From positions 1 through 64,000 of the forward strand of contig JAHFRQ010000001.1 of NCBI GenBank assembly GCA_023266215.1: DNA of 64,000 bases. Direction: 5' to 3'. Each line of letters begins with the position of its first letter. Position 1 is the first letter of the stretch. Under the pieces are notes generated by a model. It was not told where the DNA came from. It was given only the letters and a program-made list of their open reading frames with translations, and did no database searches. The stretch is from Gammaproteobacteria bacterium. GTDB taxonomy: Bacteria > Pseudomonadota > Gammaproteobacteria > Coxiellales > Coxiellaceae. Positions 17,801 through 26,449 of this stretch are shown piece after piece. Both the position numbers and the translations under genes were made by a program.

Positions 17801-17820
17801 TTGGATCATATTGGGTCATA
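17801..17820 (+). repeat. Tandem 10-bp repeat before a secreted-protein gene
   Basis: TTGGATCATA and TTGGGTCATA are adjacent, 16 bp before the ATG at 17837. They could be a regulator site or simple chance repetition. Confidence 0.35.
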
Positions 17821-17836
17821 ACAGAGGCAAATACAG

Positions 17837-18265
17837 ATGAAAATCGCGATATTACTGATGGTTTCAGGGCTTATCGGCTTTTGCAGCATTGGCATGGCAG
17901 GTAGCACCATTATAAATCAAAACTGTCCAGGTGTCGGCATTACGTTTGATTCACCCATTAATACAGCAGCCTCTGCACCCAGCGTTACTATGCCCACCTC
18001 GCCAATACCCAACTATAACAGAGCGCTTCCTGCGAATGCGTCAACGCGCTATCAACAAATCATCGCACAGCAAACACCGCCTCAGCCCACAGCGCAATCT
18101 TCGTCCCCCACAATGGATTTTCAAACTCAATCTACTGATATCTTAATCGGGACAGCGCTCACTATCCCGGCAAGTACTTTTACGATCACAACCGGCGGCA
18201 GTGGCCCGCAGCGCTGTTCGGGTTCTATCACATTAACCACTAACAATGGCTGTCAATGTCATTAA
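17837..18265 (+). CDS. Hypothetical exported protein
   Basis: 142-residue protein with an N-terminal signal peptide (hydrophobic IAILLMVSGLIGFCSIGMAG, cleavage near residue 21) and a low-complexity Pro/Ser/Thr/Gln-rich mature part. Five Cys in the mature region, including two near the C-terminus (CQCH), suggest disulphides in the periplasm. AGAGG nine bases upstream supports the start. No family recognised. It diverges from rpmF and converges on lysS, with a strong palindrome between them. Confidence 0.7.
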   Translation: MKIAILLMVSGLIGFCSIGMAGSTIINQNCPGVGITFDSPINTAASAPSVTMPTSPIPNYNRALPANASTRYQQIIAQQTPPQPTAQSSSPTMDFQTQSTDILIGTALTIPASTFTITTGGSGPQRCSGSITLTTNNGCQCH

Positions 18266-18288
18266 GCCTTGGGAAGGCAAAATTTTCA

Positions 18289-18355
18289 GAACCCGAGCGC
18301 GAGCGAAGGGGAAAGAACGCTCGCACCCCTTTCCCCTTCGCTCGCGCTCGGGTTC
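18289..18355. terminator. GC-rich perfect palindrome between convergent genes
   Basis: Perfect 27-bp inverted repeat (18289-18315 and 18329-18355) with a 13-base loop, composed of GAACCCGAGCGCGAGCG and so on. It is much more GC-rich than its surroundings. Its position between the secreted-protein gene and lysS fits a bidirectional terminator, but it lacks a clean U-tract and may be a repetitive palindromic element. Confidence 0.6.
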
Positions 18356-18377
18356 CGAAAAGGTCGATTGGTATAAT

Positions 18378-19892
18378 TTAAGCCTTGGGTCGCAACAACG
18401 GAAATAAAATCACATCGCGAATGGAGGCGCAGTCAGCAAATAACATGACCAAGCGATCAATGCCAATGCCTTCACCCGCTGTTGGCGGCAAACCATGTTC
18501 GAGCGCAGTAATATAATCTTGATCAAATGGCATTGCTTCATGATCTCCTGCGTCGCGCGCTTTTAATTGCGCATGAAAACGATCCGCTTGATCTTCAGGG
18601 TCATTTAATTCTGAAAAGCCGTTCGCAATTTCTTGTCCGCCGCAATAAAATTCAAAACGGTCAGTCACAAATGGATTATCATTGTTGGCACGCGCGAGCG
18701 GCGAGACTTCGGCTGGAAATTCCGTGACAAAAGTCGGCTGCTTTAAATCTCGCTCCACTAATTTTTCAAACAACGCCATTTGAATTGCGCCTAATCCCAT
18801 AGATTTGGTTATTTCTACTTTATATTGTTCAGCTATTTTTTTAATTTCTGATATATTATCTAATATTTTTTCAGTAATATCAGGATATGCTTTTATAATT
18901 GCTTGCTTGACCGTAATTCTTAAAATAGGCTTTGAAAAATCAATTTCAGTATTTTGGTAATTTATTTTTGTATGACCATAAATTTTTTCAGCTAAATATT
19001 TGAGTAATTTTTCAGTGAGATCCATATGCTCATGATAGGTTGCATAGGCCTCGTAAAATTCTAACATCGTAAATTCTGGATTATGACGCGTTGAAATGCC
19101 TTCGTTTCGAAAATTTCGATTAATCTCAAATACTTTTTCAAAACCACCGACAACCAGTCTTTTTAAATATAATTCTGGCGCAATGCGCAAAAATAATTTC
19201 ATGTCCATCGCATTATGATGCGTTTCAAAAGGCTTGGCTGTCGCGCCACCCGCTTGCACTTGCATCATCGGTGTTTCTACTTCGCAAAATCCGTGATCGT
19301 TTAAAAAATTGCGAATTTCAGCCACTATTTTAGATCGAATTTGAAAAACGCGACGCGCTTCTTCGTTCACAATTAAATCTAAATAGCGCTGACGAAAACG
19401 CTGCTCTTGATCGGCTAATCCATGAAATTTATCGGGTAGTGGTCTTAAGGATTTAGTCAATAATCTTAATTGATCAACTTTAATAGATAATTCACCCGTC
19501 TTGGTTTTAAACACAACGCCTTCGCAACCAATAATATCGCCTAAATCCCAGTGCTTAAAATTTTCGTATGCTTCTTTTAATAAATCCTGAGAAATATACA
19601 GCTGTATTTTCCCTGACATATCTTGAATTGTCGCAAAACTGGCTTTACCCATAATTCTGCGTGTTAAAATACGACCCGCGATTTTAACCCGACTATTTTT
19701 AGCAGTTAATTCATCATTGTTAAATTGATCATATTGACCATGAATAGTTTGCGCCAAATTTTCACGCTTAAAATCATTGGGATACGCATTACCGATTTCA
19801 CGCAACGTTTTTAATTTAGTTTGACGCGCAATGATTTGTTCGTTTTCGCTTTGTGGTTCAACCTGTTGATTTTCATTTTTATTGTCTGACAC
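18378..19892 (-). CDS. lysS: Lysyl-tRNA synthetase (class II)
   Basis: Charges tRNA-Lys. The OB-fold anticodon-binding domain is at about residues 60-165 ([26 protein letters not shown]), then the class II core with motif 1 ([18 protein letters not shown]), motif 2 ([20 protein letters not shown]) and motif 3 ([13 protein letters not shown]). 504 residues, normal length. In many proteobacteria prfB directly precedes lysS; here they are separated by about 2.4 kb of accessory genes. Confidence 0.97.
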   Translation of the reverse strand: MSDNKNENQQVEPQSENEQIIARQTKLKTLREIGNAYPNDFKRENLAQTIHGQYDQFNNDELTAKNSRVKIAGRILTRRIMGKASFATIQDMSGKIQLYISQDLLKEAYENFKHWDLGDIIGCEGVVFKTKTGELSIKVDQLRLLTKSLRPLPDKFHGLADQEQRFRQRYLDLIVNEEARRVFQIRSKIVAEIRNFLNDHGFCEVETPMMQVQAGGATAKPFETHHNAMDMKLFLRIAPELYLKRLVVGGFEKVFEINRNFRNEGISTRHNPEFTMLEFYEAYATYHEHMDLTEKLLKYLAEKIYGHTKINYQNTEIDFSKPILRITVKQAIIKAYPDITEKILDNISEIKKIAEQYKVEITKSMGLGAIQMALFEKLVERDLKQPTFVTEFPAEVSPLARANNDNPFVTDRFEFYCGGQEIANGFSELNDPEDQADRFHAQLKARDAGDHEAMPFDQDYITALEHGLPPTAGEGIGIDRLVMLFADCASIRDVILFPLLRPKA

Positions 19893-19915
19893 AAAAAGTC
19901 CTCTTTTAGATAGTG

Positions 19916-19935
19916 CTTAAGATTGCGTTAATATT
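19916..19935 (+). promoter_or_regulatory. Tandem TTAA box (PmrA-like) upstream of SET-domain gene
   Basis: CTTAAGATT-GC-GTTAATATT has TTAA cores 11 bp apart and matches the Legionella/Coxiella PmrA consensus at nearly every position. A -10-like TATACC follows at 19946-19951. The box ends 77 bp before the ATG. Regulation by PmrA is inference. Confidence 0.55.
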
Positions 19936-20012
19936 AGCCTGCTACTATACCAGCGATCTTAATTTTAGGATATGAAACGCGTAGAAACAAGATTAATCAG
20001 GAGAAGAAAAAA

Positions 20013-20954
20013 ATGAGATTTTTAAATCTAACGCTTAATCCACCAAAAGAAACTACGCTCGCGGATGATATAATCAAGAGTCTTATTAAAGCAGGAACGG
20101 GTCGCGATTTAATTTTTACAGATACCCGCCAAAGTAATTACAATTCATTATTTAAACTTGTTAGATTTCCAAATCCCGTTGGTTTTGCGATTGTTGCCAA
20201 TCAAGATATCCATGCTGGTACATTACTTTGCCCTTATGGTGGCAAAGCAGTTAATAGCCATGATTGTGACGTTGACATTAGCTATCGCATTAAATCCACA
20301 TCGATGTATGGAGGGACTATTGCGCAAGATGCTAAAGAATCGGGGGATCTTGGCTCGTTATTCGTTCATTTACCAACATCTGAATTTTTAAATACCATTG
20401 GACTCAATGAGACTCAAATGGCTGGTGTGCAATGCGCTAACACGGAAGTAATTTTTGCAAGGCTACCCGAAGGTGCTATGGCGCTGTATCTGCACGCAAC
20501 CGAAAAAATCCCTGCTGGCAGCATCTTAGGTTTTGATTATGGCTTACCTTATTGGGCCGAAATGAAAATATCTCCGATCCTTTTTAAAAAAGGTCATCAT
20601 CAGATCATTCCAGCGAAAGATTTAACATTCAAGAATCCTCCCGTTGCAATATGCACAGAAAAAGGAACCCCAAGACTTCTAGACATAACTACGATGAAAC
20701 AAGAGGCTCTCCTTCTCACGTTTTTGATGGGAATAAAAAATGAATTTAGCGTTCCAGGTAAAGAATTTATATATTTCTTAACCAGAACTGTTCATCTTAT
20801 TCTTACTAAAAAAGAATTTAATTTAATTACTACTCAACAAGAAGCCGGGGCTGAATATTTTCTATTTTTCAGAACAATTCAACCCGCTACTTGTGCGCCG
20901 CCAATAGGCTTTAAGATTGCAGACAATAAAACCGTGGTTCCGAAATTAAATTAA
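20013..20954 (+). CDS. SET-domain protein, candidate lysine methyltransferase effector
   Basis: 313 residues. The first SET half is visible as VGFAIVANQDIHAGTLLCPYGG (about 56-77), the G-x-G/dI-x-G-t/Y-G-G pattern. The second half, VQCANTEVIFARLPEG then HATEKIPAGSILGFDYGLPYW (about 139-181), has the IxxGxxLxFDYG signature with the catalytic-type Tyr. The usual NHSxxPN motif is reduced to QCANTE, so cofactor binding may be altered. The C-terminal 130 residues are unrecognised. AGGAG lies 10 bases upstream. SET proteins of intracellular bacteria (for example Legionella RomA/LegAS4, Chlamydia NUE) modify host histones; that role here is inferred from the domain, the promoter box and its location in an accessory insertion. 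Confidence 0.75.
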   Translation: MRFLNLTLNPPKETTLADDIIKSLIKAGTGRDLIFTDTRQSNYNSLFKLVRFPNPVGFAIVANQDIHAGTLLCPYGGKAVNSHDCDVDISYRIKSTSMYGGTIAQDAKESGDLGSLFVHLPTSEFLNTIGLNETQMAGVQCANTEVIFARLPEGAMALYLHATEKIPAGSILGFDYGLPYWAEMKISPILFKKGHHQIIPAKDLTFKNPPVAICTEKGTPRLLDITTMKQEALLLTFLMGIKNEFSVPGKEFIYFLTRTVHLILTKKEFNLITTQQEAGAEYFLFFRTIQPATCAPPIGFKIADNKTVVPKLN

Positions 20955-21373
20955 CGCAAAACCACTGACATCGTCATTCTGGAGATGCAAACCAGCTTGT
21001 TTTCGTCATTGGAGATTTTAATTTCCCACACCTGCGTTTTATTGCCCAAATGAATGGGCTTTGCAACAGCTGTCACCAAACCCCTTGTCGCGGGTCTTAA
21101 GTGATTGGCATTAATGTCCAAACCCACACAATAACATGTCGATTGATCAACGCAATAATTGGCCGCCGTGCTTGCAACTGATTCTGCCAATGCCGCTGAC
21201 ACGCCGCCGTTTAAAAATCCAAGCGGTTGCTTGGTTGTATTATTCACTGGCATCGTTGCTGCCAAATAATCATCACCAATATCAGTAAATTTGATACCAA
21301 TAAATTCTACAAACGTATTTTGTGAACGCTCTTGTAATAAATCAAAATTAATTGGCATTGTCCAGATTGTCAT
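20951..21373 (-). CDS. PaaI-type hotdog thioesterase
   Basis: Acyl-CoA thioesterase of the hotdog fold, PaaI/MenI-like. The core FLNGGVSAALAESVASTAANYCV (helix with catalytic acidic residue), VGLDINANHLRPATRGLVTAVAKPIHLGNKTQVWEIKI is diagnostic. I start at ATG 21373 (MTIWTMPINF), with GGAA upstream; the frame is open 20 codons further. The substrate is not known. It converges on the SET gene with a 4-bp stop overlap. Confidence 0.88.
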   Translation of the reverse strand: MTIWTMPINFDLLQERSQNTFVEFIGIKFTDIGDDYLAATMPVNNTTKQPLGFLNGGVSAALAESVASTAANYCVDQSTCYCVGLDINANHLRPATRGLVTAVAKPIHLGNKTQVWEIKISNDENKLVCISRMTMSVVLR

Positions 21374-21460
21374 GATTTTTCCATAAAATAATAAGCTTGC
21401 AGAATTTTGCCATGTTTTTGAACATAAAACCACGGTATTGACACTAATTGAATAAACGCT

Positions 21461-21859
21461 TTATGCAATCATCTGCCGAGCAGCATCAGCTAAAAACTCA
21501 GATCGATTTTTTCCGATAGCCTTTGCAGCACGATCAATTTCAGAAATTAAGCCTGCATCCATCGAAATATTAACTCGCTTTAAACGACCCGTCGGTACAA
21601 CGACTCGAATAAGCGCCGGAGTGGCAACTTTATATTCTGGCATTTTTTCAATTAATTCAAGCGAAGTCACTTCCGGCAGTGTTTCACCCTCATACAGCAA
21701 TCCTTCGATATGAAAAATAAGACCGTTACGCGCATTTTCAAGCGCTTCATCAATTGTTTTTCCGGAAAAAACGCAGCCGGGGAAATCATGGAACATAACG
21801 CCGTAATGCGCACGCTTTTTATTGATTCGATGCACCAATGCAACATAAGTTTGCAGCAT
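21461..21859 (-). CDS. hicB: HicB-family antitoxin
   Basis: Antitoxin of a HicAB type II system. The degenerate RNase-H-like HicB core (YGVMFHDFPGCVFSGKTIDEALENA) is followed by a C-terminal ribbon-helix-helix segment (RVNISMDAGLISEIDRAAKAIGKNRSEFLADAAR) that binds the operator. The ATG at 21859 has GGAG eight bases upstream; an ATG at 21883 would overlap hicA. It follows hicA on the same strand. Confidence 0.93.
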   Translation of the reverse strand: MLQTYVALVHRINKKRAHYGVMFHDFPGCVFSGKTIDEALENARNGLIFHIEGLLYEGETLPEVTSLELIEKMPEYKVATPALIRVVVPTGRLKRVNISMDAGLISEIDRAAKAIGKNRSEFLADAARQMIA

Positions 21860-21873
21860 AAATATTTCTCCAC

Positions 21874-22065
21874 TCATTTCCATCCCGCCTGCTTAAAAAT
21901 ACTATTGACGACAAACCCAGATAAGTCTCTCGCGGGATGCTGAACCGTTACCAATCCTTTTTTATCTGGATGCTTAAATTGATGGTGACTTCCGCGCACA
22001 CGGCTCAACACCCAGCCATCTCTTTTAAGCATCTGAATAATTTTCTTGCTGTGATATGTTTTCAT
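21874..22065 (-). CDS. hicA: HicA toxin
   Basis: Small double-stranded-RNA-binding-fold mRNA interferase, 63 residues. The catalytic His is in RVRGSHHQFKHP, and the fold signature GWVLSRVRGSH and VTVQHPARDLS are typical. It is the first gene of the hicAB pair, with an inverted-repeat operator overlapping its promoter (22084-22103). Confidence 0.93.
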   Translation of the reverse strand: MKTYHSKKIIQMLKRDGWVLSRVRGSHHQFKHPDKKGLVTVQHPARDLSGFVVNSIFKQAGWK

Positions 22066-22080
22066 CTACTCAGCCTAATT

Positions 22081-22103
22081 AGTATACACAAATAAATGTG
22101 TAT
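22081..22103 (-). promoter_or_regulatory. hicAB promoter with palindromic operator
   Basis: A perfect inverted repeat ATACACA-aataaa-TGTGTAT (22084-22103) overlaps a minus-strand -10 hexamer TATACT (22081-22086), about 15 bp before the hicA ATG. This layout suits autorepression by the HicB ribbon-helix-helix domain. Confidence 0.6.
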
Positions 22104-22283
22104 GTAAAATATAGTAACGAGCACTTATTTTAGCTTTTAGCGGAAATGCGAAATGCGTCAATACCGTATTTTTACTTTAAAAACACACTTCTCTGTTTAT
22201 GAGCCTTGCTGAATATAATAAAAATTATTATAAAAATCAGTCTATTGGAAAAAGTATTTCTAAACCACTTATGACGCCTCAAT

Positions 22284-23391
22284 TCAAGCATCCTCACCCT
22301 GCTTCAAGCACGCTTCAATAAACTGATCTAAATCACCATCTAAAACAGCTTGTGTATTAGAGGTTTCAACTCCCGTGCGCAAATCTTTGATGCGCGATTG
22401 ATCCAATACATAAGATCGAATTTGACTGCCCCAGGTAATATCCATTTTGGTTTCTTCAAGAGCCGTTTGTGCTTCGCGTTTTTTCTGCATTTCTAATTCG
22501 TATAATTTTGCTTTTAATTGCTTTAAAGCATTGGCGCGATTTTGATGTTGCGAACGATCACTTTGACATTGCACGACAATATTCGTTGGAATATGCGTCA
22601 TTCGAATCGCAGAGTCTGTTTTATTCACGTGCTGTCCACCTGCGCCTGACGCTCTGAATGTATCGACACGCACATCAGCCATATTTACTGTCACTTCTAT
22701 ATTTTCATCTACTTCTGCTGAAACAAAAACAGAGGCAAAAGACGTGTGTCGTCTGTTTCCCGAATCAAACGGTGATTTTCGCACTAATCGGTGAACGCCA
22801 GTTTCAGTTCGCAGCCACCCATAAGCATAATCACCTTGAAAATAAACCACCGCGTTTTTAATGCCAGCGACTTCACCAGAAGAAATCGATTCGACTGATG
22901 TTTTAAAACCGTGCTGCGCGCCCCACTTTAAATACATGCGCAATATCATCTCTGCCCAATCCTGCGCTTCGGTTCCACCAGAGCCTGATTGAATTTCGAG
23001 ATACGCATTATTTGGATCTAATTGACCTGAAAACATCCGTTTAAATTCTAAGTGAGCCACTTGCTTTAAAATGCGATCAGACTCAGCTTTAATTTCTTGA
23101 AATAAATTTTCATCTTGCTCGGCTTTGACCAGTTCCATTAATTCCAAACAATCATGAACACTTTGTTTTAATTTTTGAAGGCCAATCACAATGACTTCTA
23201 ATTCAACGCGCTCTTTTCCTAATTTTTGTGCAAGCTCAGGCGATTTCCAAATATCAGGATTTTCTAATTCGCGTTGCACTTCCAATAAACGATGCTCTTT
23301 ATTGTCAGAGTCAAAGCACCCTCCGAAGCGTATCAAGACGCACGCGCAAGTCGTCAAGTAATGTTACAACAGGATTAATTTCAATGGTCAT
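22284..23391 (-). CDS. prfB: Peptide chain release factor 2 (programmed +1 frameshift)
   Basis: RF2 terminates translation at UGA and UAA. The GGQ motif ([21 protein letters not shown]) and the SPF anticodon-like tripeptide (RKSPFDSG) are present. The start is the ATG at 23391 (MTIEINPVV); the first 26 codons end in CTT TGA at 23316-23311, and a +1 shift to GAC joins the main frame, which encodes [13 protein letters not shown] onward. The upstream CGGAGGGTG provides the internal Shine-Dalgarno-like stimulator, as in E. coli. Read without the shift, the main frame alone would lack its true N-terminus. Total about 367 residues. Confidence 0.95.
23310..23324 (-). promoter_or_regulatory. prfB programmed frameshift site
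   Basis: Minus strand reads GGAGGGTG-CTT-TGA-C, with an in-frame UGA at 23313-23311 and the SD-like element two to three bases upstream of the CTT slip codon. This is the classical RF2 autoregulatory site: low RF2 favours the +1 slip. Confidence 0.93.
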
Positions 23392-23426
23392 GGTCTTGCC
23401 TTGTCAGTATAGCTCTCTATCTTAAA

Positions 23427-24689
23427 TTATATTTTCAAAGAAACAAGCTCTGTCTCTTCAGAGCCAACAATTCTTCTTTTTGCTTTGCGAAAAAACCACG
23501 ATGAGACGGTGGGATACATTGTTTCTTCGATTGCTTGCCTCGCATTGGTTTCACCCTTTCGAGTCCGGCCAAAATGTGTATCAATCACCACACTAAACAA
23601 AGTCGCTTGACCTGAGACGCGTGCAGGACAATATATCTTTAGAAATGCAGAGGGGCCATCACTACAATATCCCGCATCAAAAATTAACTGCTCAGCAATT
23701 AAATCTCGCAGTCTTTTGTTAAATAAAGTCACATCAACAATACTAGTTATGTCTTTGTCTTTATTTTTTGCCAGAAAAAAATAAAGCAGATTAAAAATCA
23801 ATTTTAGCAGTGCGGTATATAAATTTTTACTTCGCCAATTTTTTACAAGAAGATTCACCATGTGATCTAATTTCACTTGTCCTAATTCCTGCATTTCATT
23901 ACAAACTAATTCAAATAAGTAGGCTACTGTTTTGGCCTGGTTCAACAATAACGGATCTCTGAATGTGCTTCTCAAAGAACTGGGCGCTAAAAAATTAAAC
24001 TCCAACAAAAAGCGGTTACTCCAGGGCTTATCTTCCTCGCGCAAGGGGGCAAAACACGTATTCATGACTGCTGCAAAAATAGCGCTTAAGTTTTCTTGAA
24101 TGAGTAGCTCCGAGCAGCAATTTAATGCCGCATATTCAGAGCGTACTAACCAATAAATGGCGTTGCAACCGTCCCCATCATTCTGAAGCAATGCCGCTAT
24201 TAATGCATTTTTTGATTTTGAGTCGCTACCCGCCCTTACAATCTCTAAAAATAATTGCTTTAAAGACGTAACAGGTAAAGCAGGATTGTTTTTAAAAGTT
24301 GAAATAATAGTGCAAGCCGAAAATGCAAAATAATTAACAAAATTTCTTCCTTCGCGATCAAATAGCGACAAAGCTCCGATCAACAACATATGTCGATCTG
24401 CTTTATAGAAAGCTTGAATAATTGAAATCCATATATTGACGATAGGGGCTATCTCATCGTTTTGAAGCAATACCGCACGGCAAAAAAGCAGTCTTAATAT
24501 TTCAAAAGCATTGGTATTCTCATAAAACTCGAGTGATTGGTCTACAATTTTTGTTGCATCTGTTGCGATAGATGTCTGAAGTAATATCAGCAATTCAGAA
24601 ACAGAGCCGAAGGCATCGGACAGGTTGTCTGCGCGCAACGCATCCCCCATCGATTTTATAATCTTTGAAAAATCTCCTGCTTCTCTCAT
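23427..24689 (-). CDS. Hypothetical alpha-helical protein
   Basis: 420 residues from the ATG at 24689 (MREAGDFSKIIKSMGDAL). The frame is open further to 24776 but there it overlaps the pilin gene. The sequence is mostly helical, Leu-rich, without signal peptide or clear membrane spans, and resembles helical-repeat proteins in composition. It ends SEETELVSLKI, a short acidic patch near the C-terminus of the kind seen in some type IV effectors. No family is recognised and no PmrA-like box is seen upstream. Function unknown. Confidence 0.65.
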   Translation of the reverse strand: MREAGDFSKIIKSMGDALRADNLSDAFGSVSELLILLQTSIATDATKIVDQSLEFYENTNAFEILRLLFCRAVLLQNDEIAPIVNIWISIIQAFYKADRHMLLIGALSLFDREGRNFVNYFAFSACTIISTFKNNPALPVTSLKQLFLEIVRAGSDSKSKNALIAALLQNDGDGCNAIYWLVRSEYAALNCCSELLIQENLSAIFAAVMNTCFAPLREEDKPWSNRFLLEFNFLAPSSLRSTFRDPLLLNQAKTVAYLFELVCNEMQELGQVKLDHMVNLLVKNWRSKNLYTALLKLIFNLLYFFLAKNKDKDITSIVDVTLFNKRLRDLIAEQLIFDAGYCSDGPSAFLKIYCPARVSGQATLFSVVIDTHFGRTRKGETNARQAIEETMYPTVSSWFFRKAKRRIVGSEETELVSLKI

Positions 24690-24744
24690 TTTTAAATTCT
24701 CATCAATCTGTTCAAATTGCACCCAGAATAAACAAATTACCGTG

Positions 24745-25143
24745 CTAATGCCAGCAAGTTTGTGCATTGCCGGCACCCGAGATGCTTTTTACATTGTTCT
24801 CATCCAGAAATAAAGTCCCGCACAGAGCATCCTGTGATGCTTGCGCGCCAATGGGATCAGCCTCAATGAGATATGCTGTATCAGAAACTGAATGGATATG
24901 CAGCTGGTACGCTAAATCCTGGCTTAGGCTTGTCGTGTGCATATTGGCATCATTTGCGCCCTGATAGCTATTATTCAATAAGTAATAATTCTCTAGGTTT
25001 GCGGCAAGCTGAAATAAAGCGGCGGCTGCGTGCTGTCTATTAGCATGCGCTTGAAAATCAGTATAAATCGGATAACTCAGCGCCATTAAAATTACCGCAA
25101 TCGCCATCGTTAATAATAATTCTAATAAAGTAAAACCACGCAT
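24745..25143 (-). CDS. Type IV pilin / pseudopilin PilE-like protein
   Basis: Short prepilin leader MRG followed by FTLLELLLTMAIAVILMALSYP, the N-methylation motif with Glu5 of the mature form, then a soluble domain with two Cys (DALCGTLF and QTCWH) able to form the pilin disulphide loop. The ATG at 25143 has GAGG seven bases upstream; upstream in-frame starts exist (25182, 25260). It stands alone, without other pil genes, divergent from tRNA-Lys. Minor pilin or competence pseudopilin are both possible. Confidence 0.85.
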   Translation of the reverse strand: MRGFTLLELLLTMAIAVILMALSYPIYTDFQAHANRQHAAAALFQLAANLENYYLLNNSYQGANDANMHTTSLSQDLAYQLHIHSVSDTAYLIEADPIGAQASQDALCGTLFLDENNVKSISGAGNAQTCWH

Positions 25144-25276
25144 GCCCGATCCTCGCTGACCTCGCTGATATCCACGCTGCATTATGAGAGCTATTTTAAA
25201 ATACGCAATACCGTGTTTTTCAATAAAAATCCTTGCGATTTTGGAAAATTTTAGTATCATGGCTGTTCGTCCGAGC

Positions 25277-25348
25277 GGGCCGTTAGCTCAGTGGTAGAGC
25301 AGTGGACTTTTAATCCATTGGTCGATGGTTCAAATCCATCACGGCCCA
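25277..25348 (+). tRNA. tRNA-Lys (anticodon TTT)
   Basis: Cloverleaf readable by eye: acceptor GGGCCGT/ACGGCCC, D-arm GCTC...GAGC, anticodon stem GTGGA/TCCAT with loop CTTTTAA (anticodon TTT), T-arm GATGG-TTCAAAT-CCATC, discriminator A at 25348. The CCA end is not encoded. Confidence 0.96.
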
Positions 25349-25417
25349 TATCTTGTCTAGCCTTGCTTGTCTCGTTTAGGTACAATCAATTTCCTGATAG
25401 CCACACGAGAGAAAACC

Positions 25418-26449
25418 ATGTCCTTTTTAGCTTATTTCTTTACGAATTACAGTTTGTTTTTTGCCAAAACGGCGACCATCGTTATTGCAATCTTAATTGT
25501 TTTTGCCTCGCTGGCTGCGCTGCGCATGAAAGCCAAATCACAAAACAAAGCGACTTTACATGTTGATAAAATCAACGAAAAATATGATGAAATCAAAGAT
25601 GAAATAAATGAAATTATTCAAACCAAATCAGAACGCAAAAAATTAAGCAAAGAAAAAAAAGTGCGCGAAAAAATTGATAAAAAAAATAATAAAAATTCAG
25701 ATGGTTATCGGAAAAAATTATTTGTATTAAATTTTAATGGCGATATGCAAGCTTCCGCTGTGTCATCACTTCGCGAAGAAATCACAGCGATTTTATTAAC
25801 CGCGCAAAAAGAAGACCAAGTATTATTAAAATTAGAAAGTGGTGGTGGCGTGGTACATGGCTATGGATTAGCTTCCTCACAATTACAACGTTTAAAAGAT
25901 GCTAAAATATTTCTAACCATTTCAATTGATAAAGTAGCAGCGAGCGGTGGTTATATGATGGCCTGCGTTGCGGATAAAATTATTGCAGCGCCGTTTGCGA
26001 TTATTGGATCCATTGGCGTCATTGCGCAATTACCCAATGTGCACAGATTATTGAAAAAAAATGATATTGATTTTGAGCAAATTACCGCAGGTGAATATAA
26101 ACGCACGTTGACTGTGTTTGGTGAAAATACCAAAGCTGGTCGCGAAAAATTACAAGAAGAAGTCGATGAAATGCATGAATTATTCAAAACATTTGTCAAA
26201 ACCAATCGCCCCATCGTGCCGATTGAACAAGTTGCAACCGGTGAGCATTGGTTTGCGGCGCAAACGATGGATAAAAAATTAATCGATCAACTGCAAACCA
26301 GCGATGATTATTTAATGGCTCAAAAAGATCACTTCGACATGTATGAAGTCGAATACAAAATGCGTCAAACTTTCTTGCAAAAATTAACAGATCGTACGCA
26401 AAGTCACTTAGCTAAAATATTTAATCTTAAAAACAAAATGTATGCCTAA
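25418..26449 (+). CDS. sohB: Inner-membrane protease SohB (S49 peptidase)
   Basis: 343-residue serine protease of the SppA/SohB family. An N-terminal membrane segment (about residues 9-35) is followed by a Lys/Glu-rich linker, then the S49 core with the nucleophile Ser in KVAASGGYMMACVAD and the general-base Lys in GEYKRTLTVFGENT. The ATG at 25418 has GAGAGA upstream; the frame is open 17 codons further, into the sequence after the tRNA. The following CDF gene overlaps by 8 bp. Confidence 0.94.
   Translation: MSFLAYFFTNYSLFFAKTATIVIAILIVFASLAALRMKAKSQNKATLHVDKINEKYDEIKDEINEIIQTKSERKKLSKEKKVREKIDKKNNKNSDGYRKKLFVLNFNGDMQASAVSSLREEITAILLTAQKEDQVLLKLESGGGVVHGYGLASSQLQRLKDAKIFLTISIDKVAASGGYMMACVADKIIAAPFAIIGSIGVIAQLPNVHRLLKKNDIDFEQITAGEYKRTLTVFGENTKAGREKLQEEVDEMHELFKTFVKTNRPIVPIEQVATGEHWFAAQTMDKKLIDQLQTSDDYLMAQKDHFDMYEVEYKMRQTFLQKLTDRTQSHLAKIFNLKNKMYA

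Noticed and set aside
22284-22310. CCTCACCCTGC at the prfB end as another REP element
   Set aside because: Only a partial leader match with no palindrome, and it encodes normal C-terminal RF2 residues.
23311-23313. In-frame TGA in prfB as selenocysteine codon or pseudogene
   Set aside because: Sequence context (SD-like element, CTT TGA C) is the standard RF2 programmed frameshift, and the downstream frame is fully intact.
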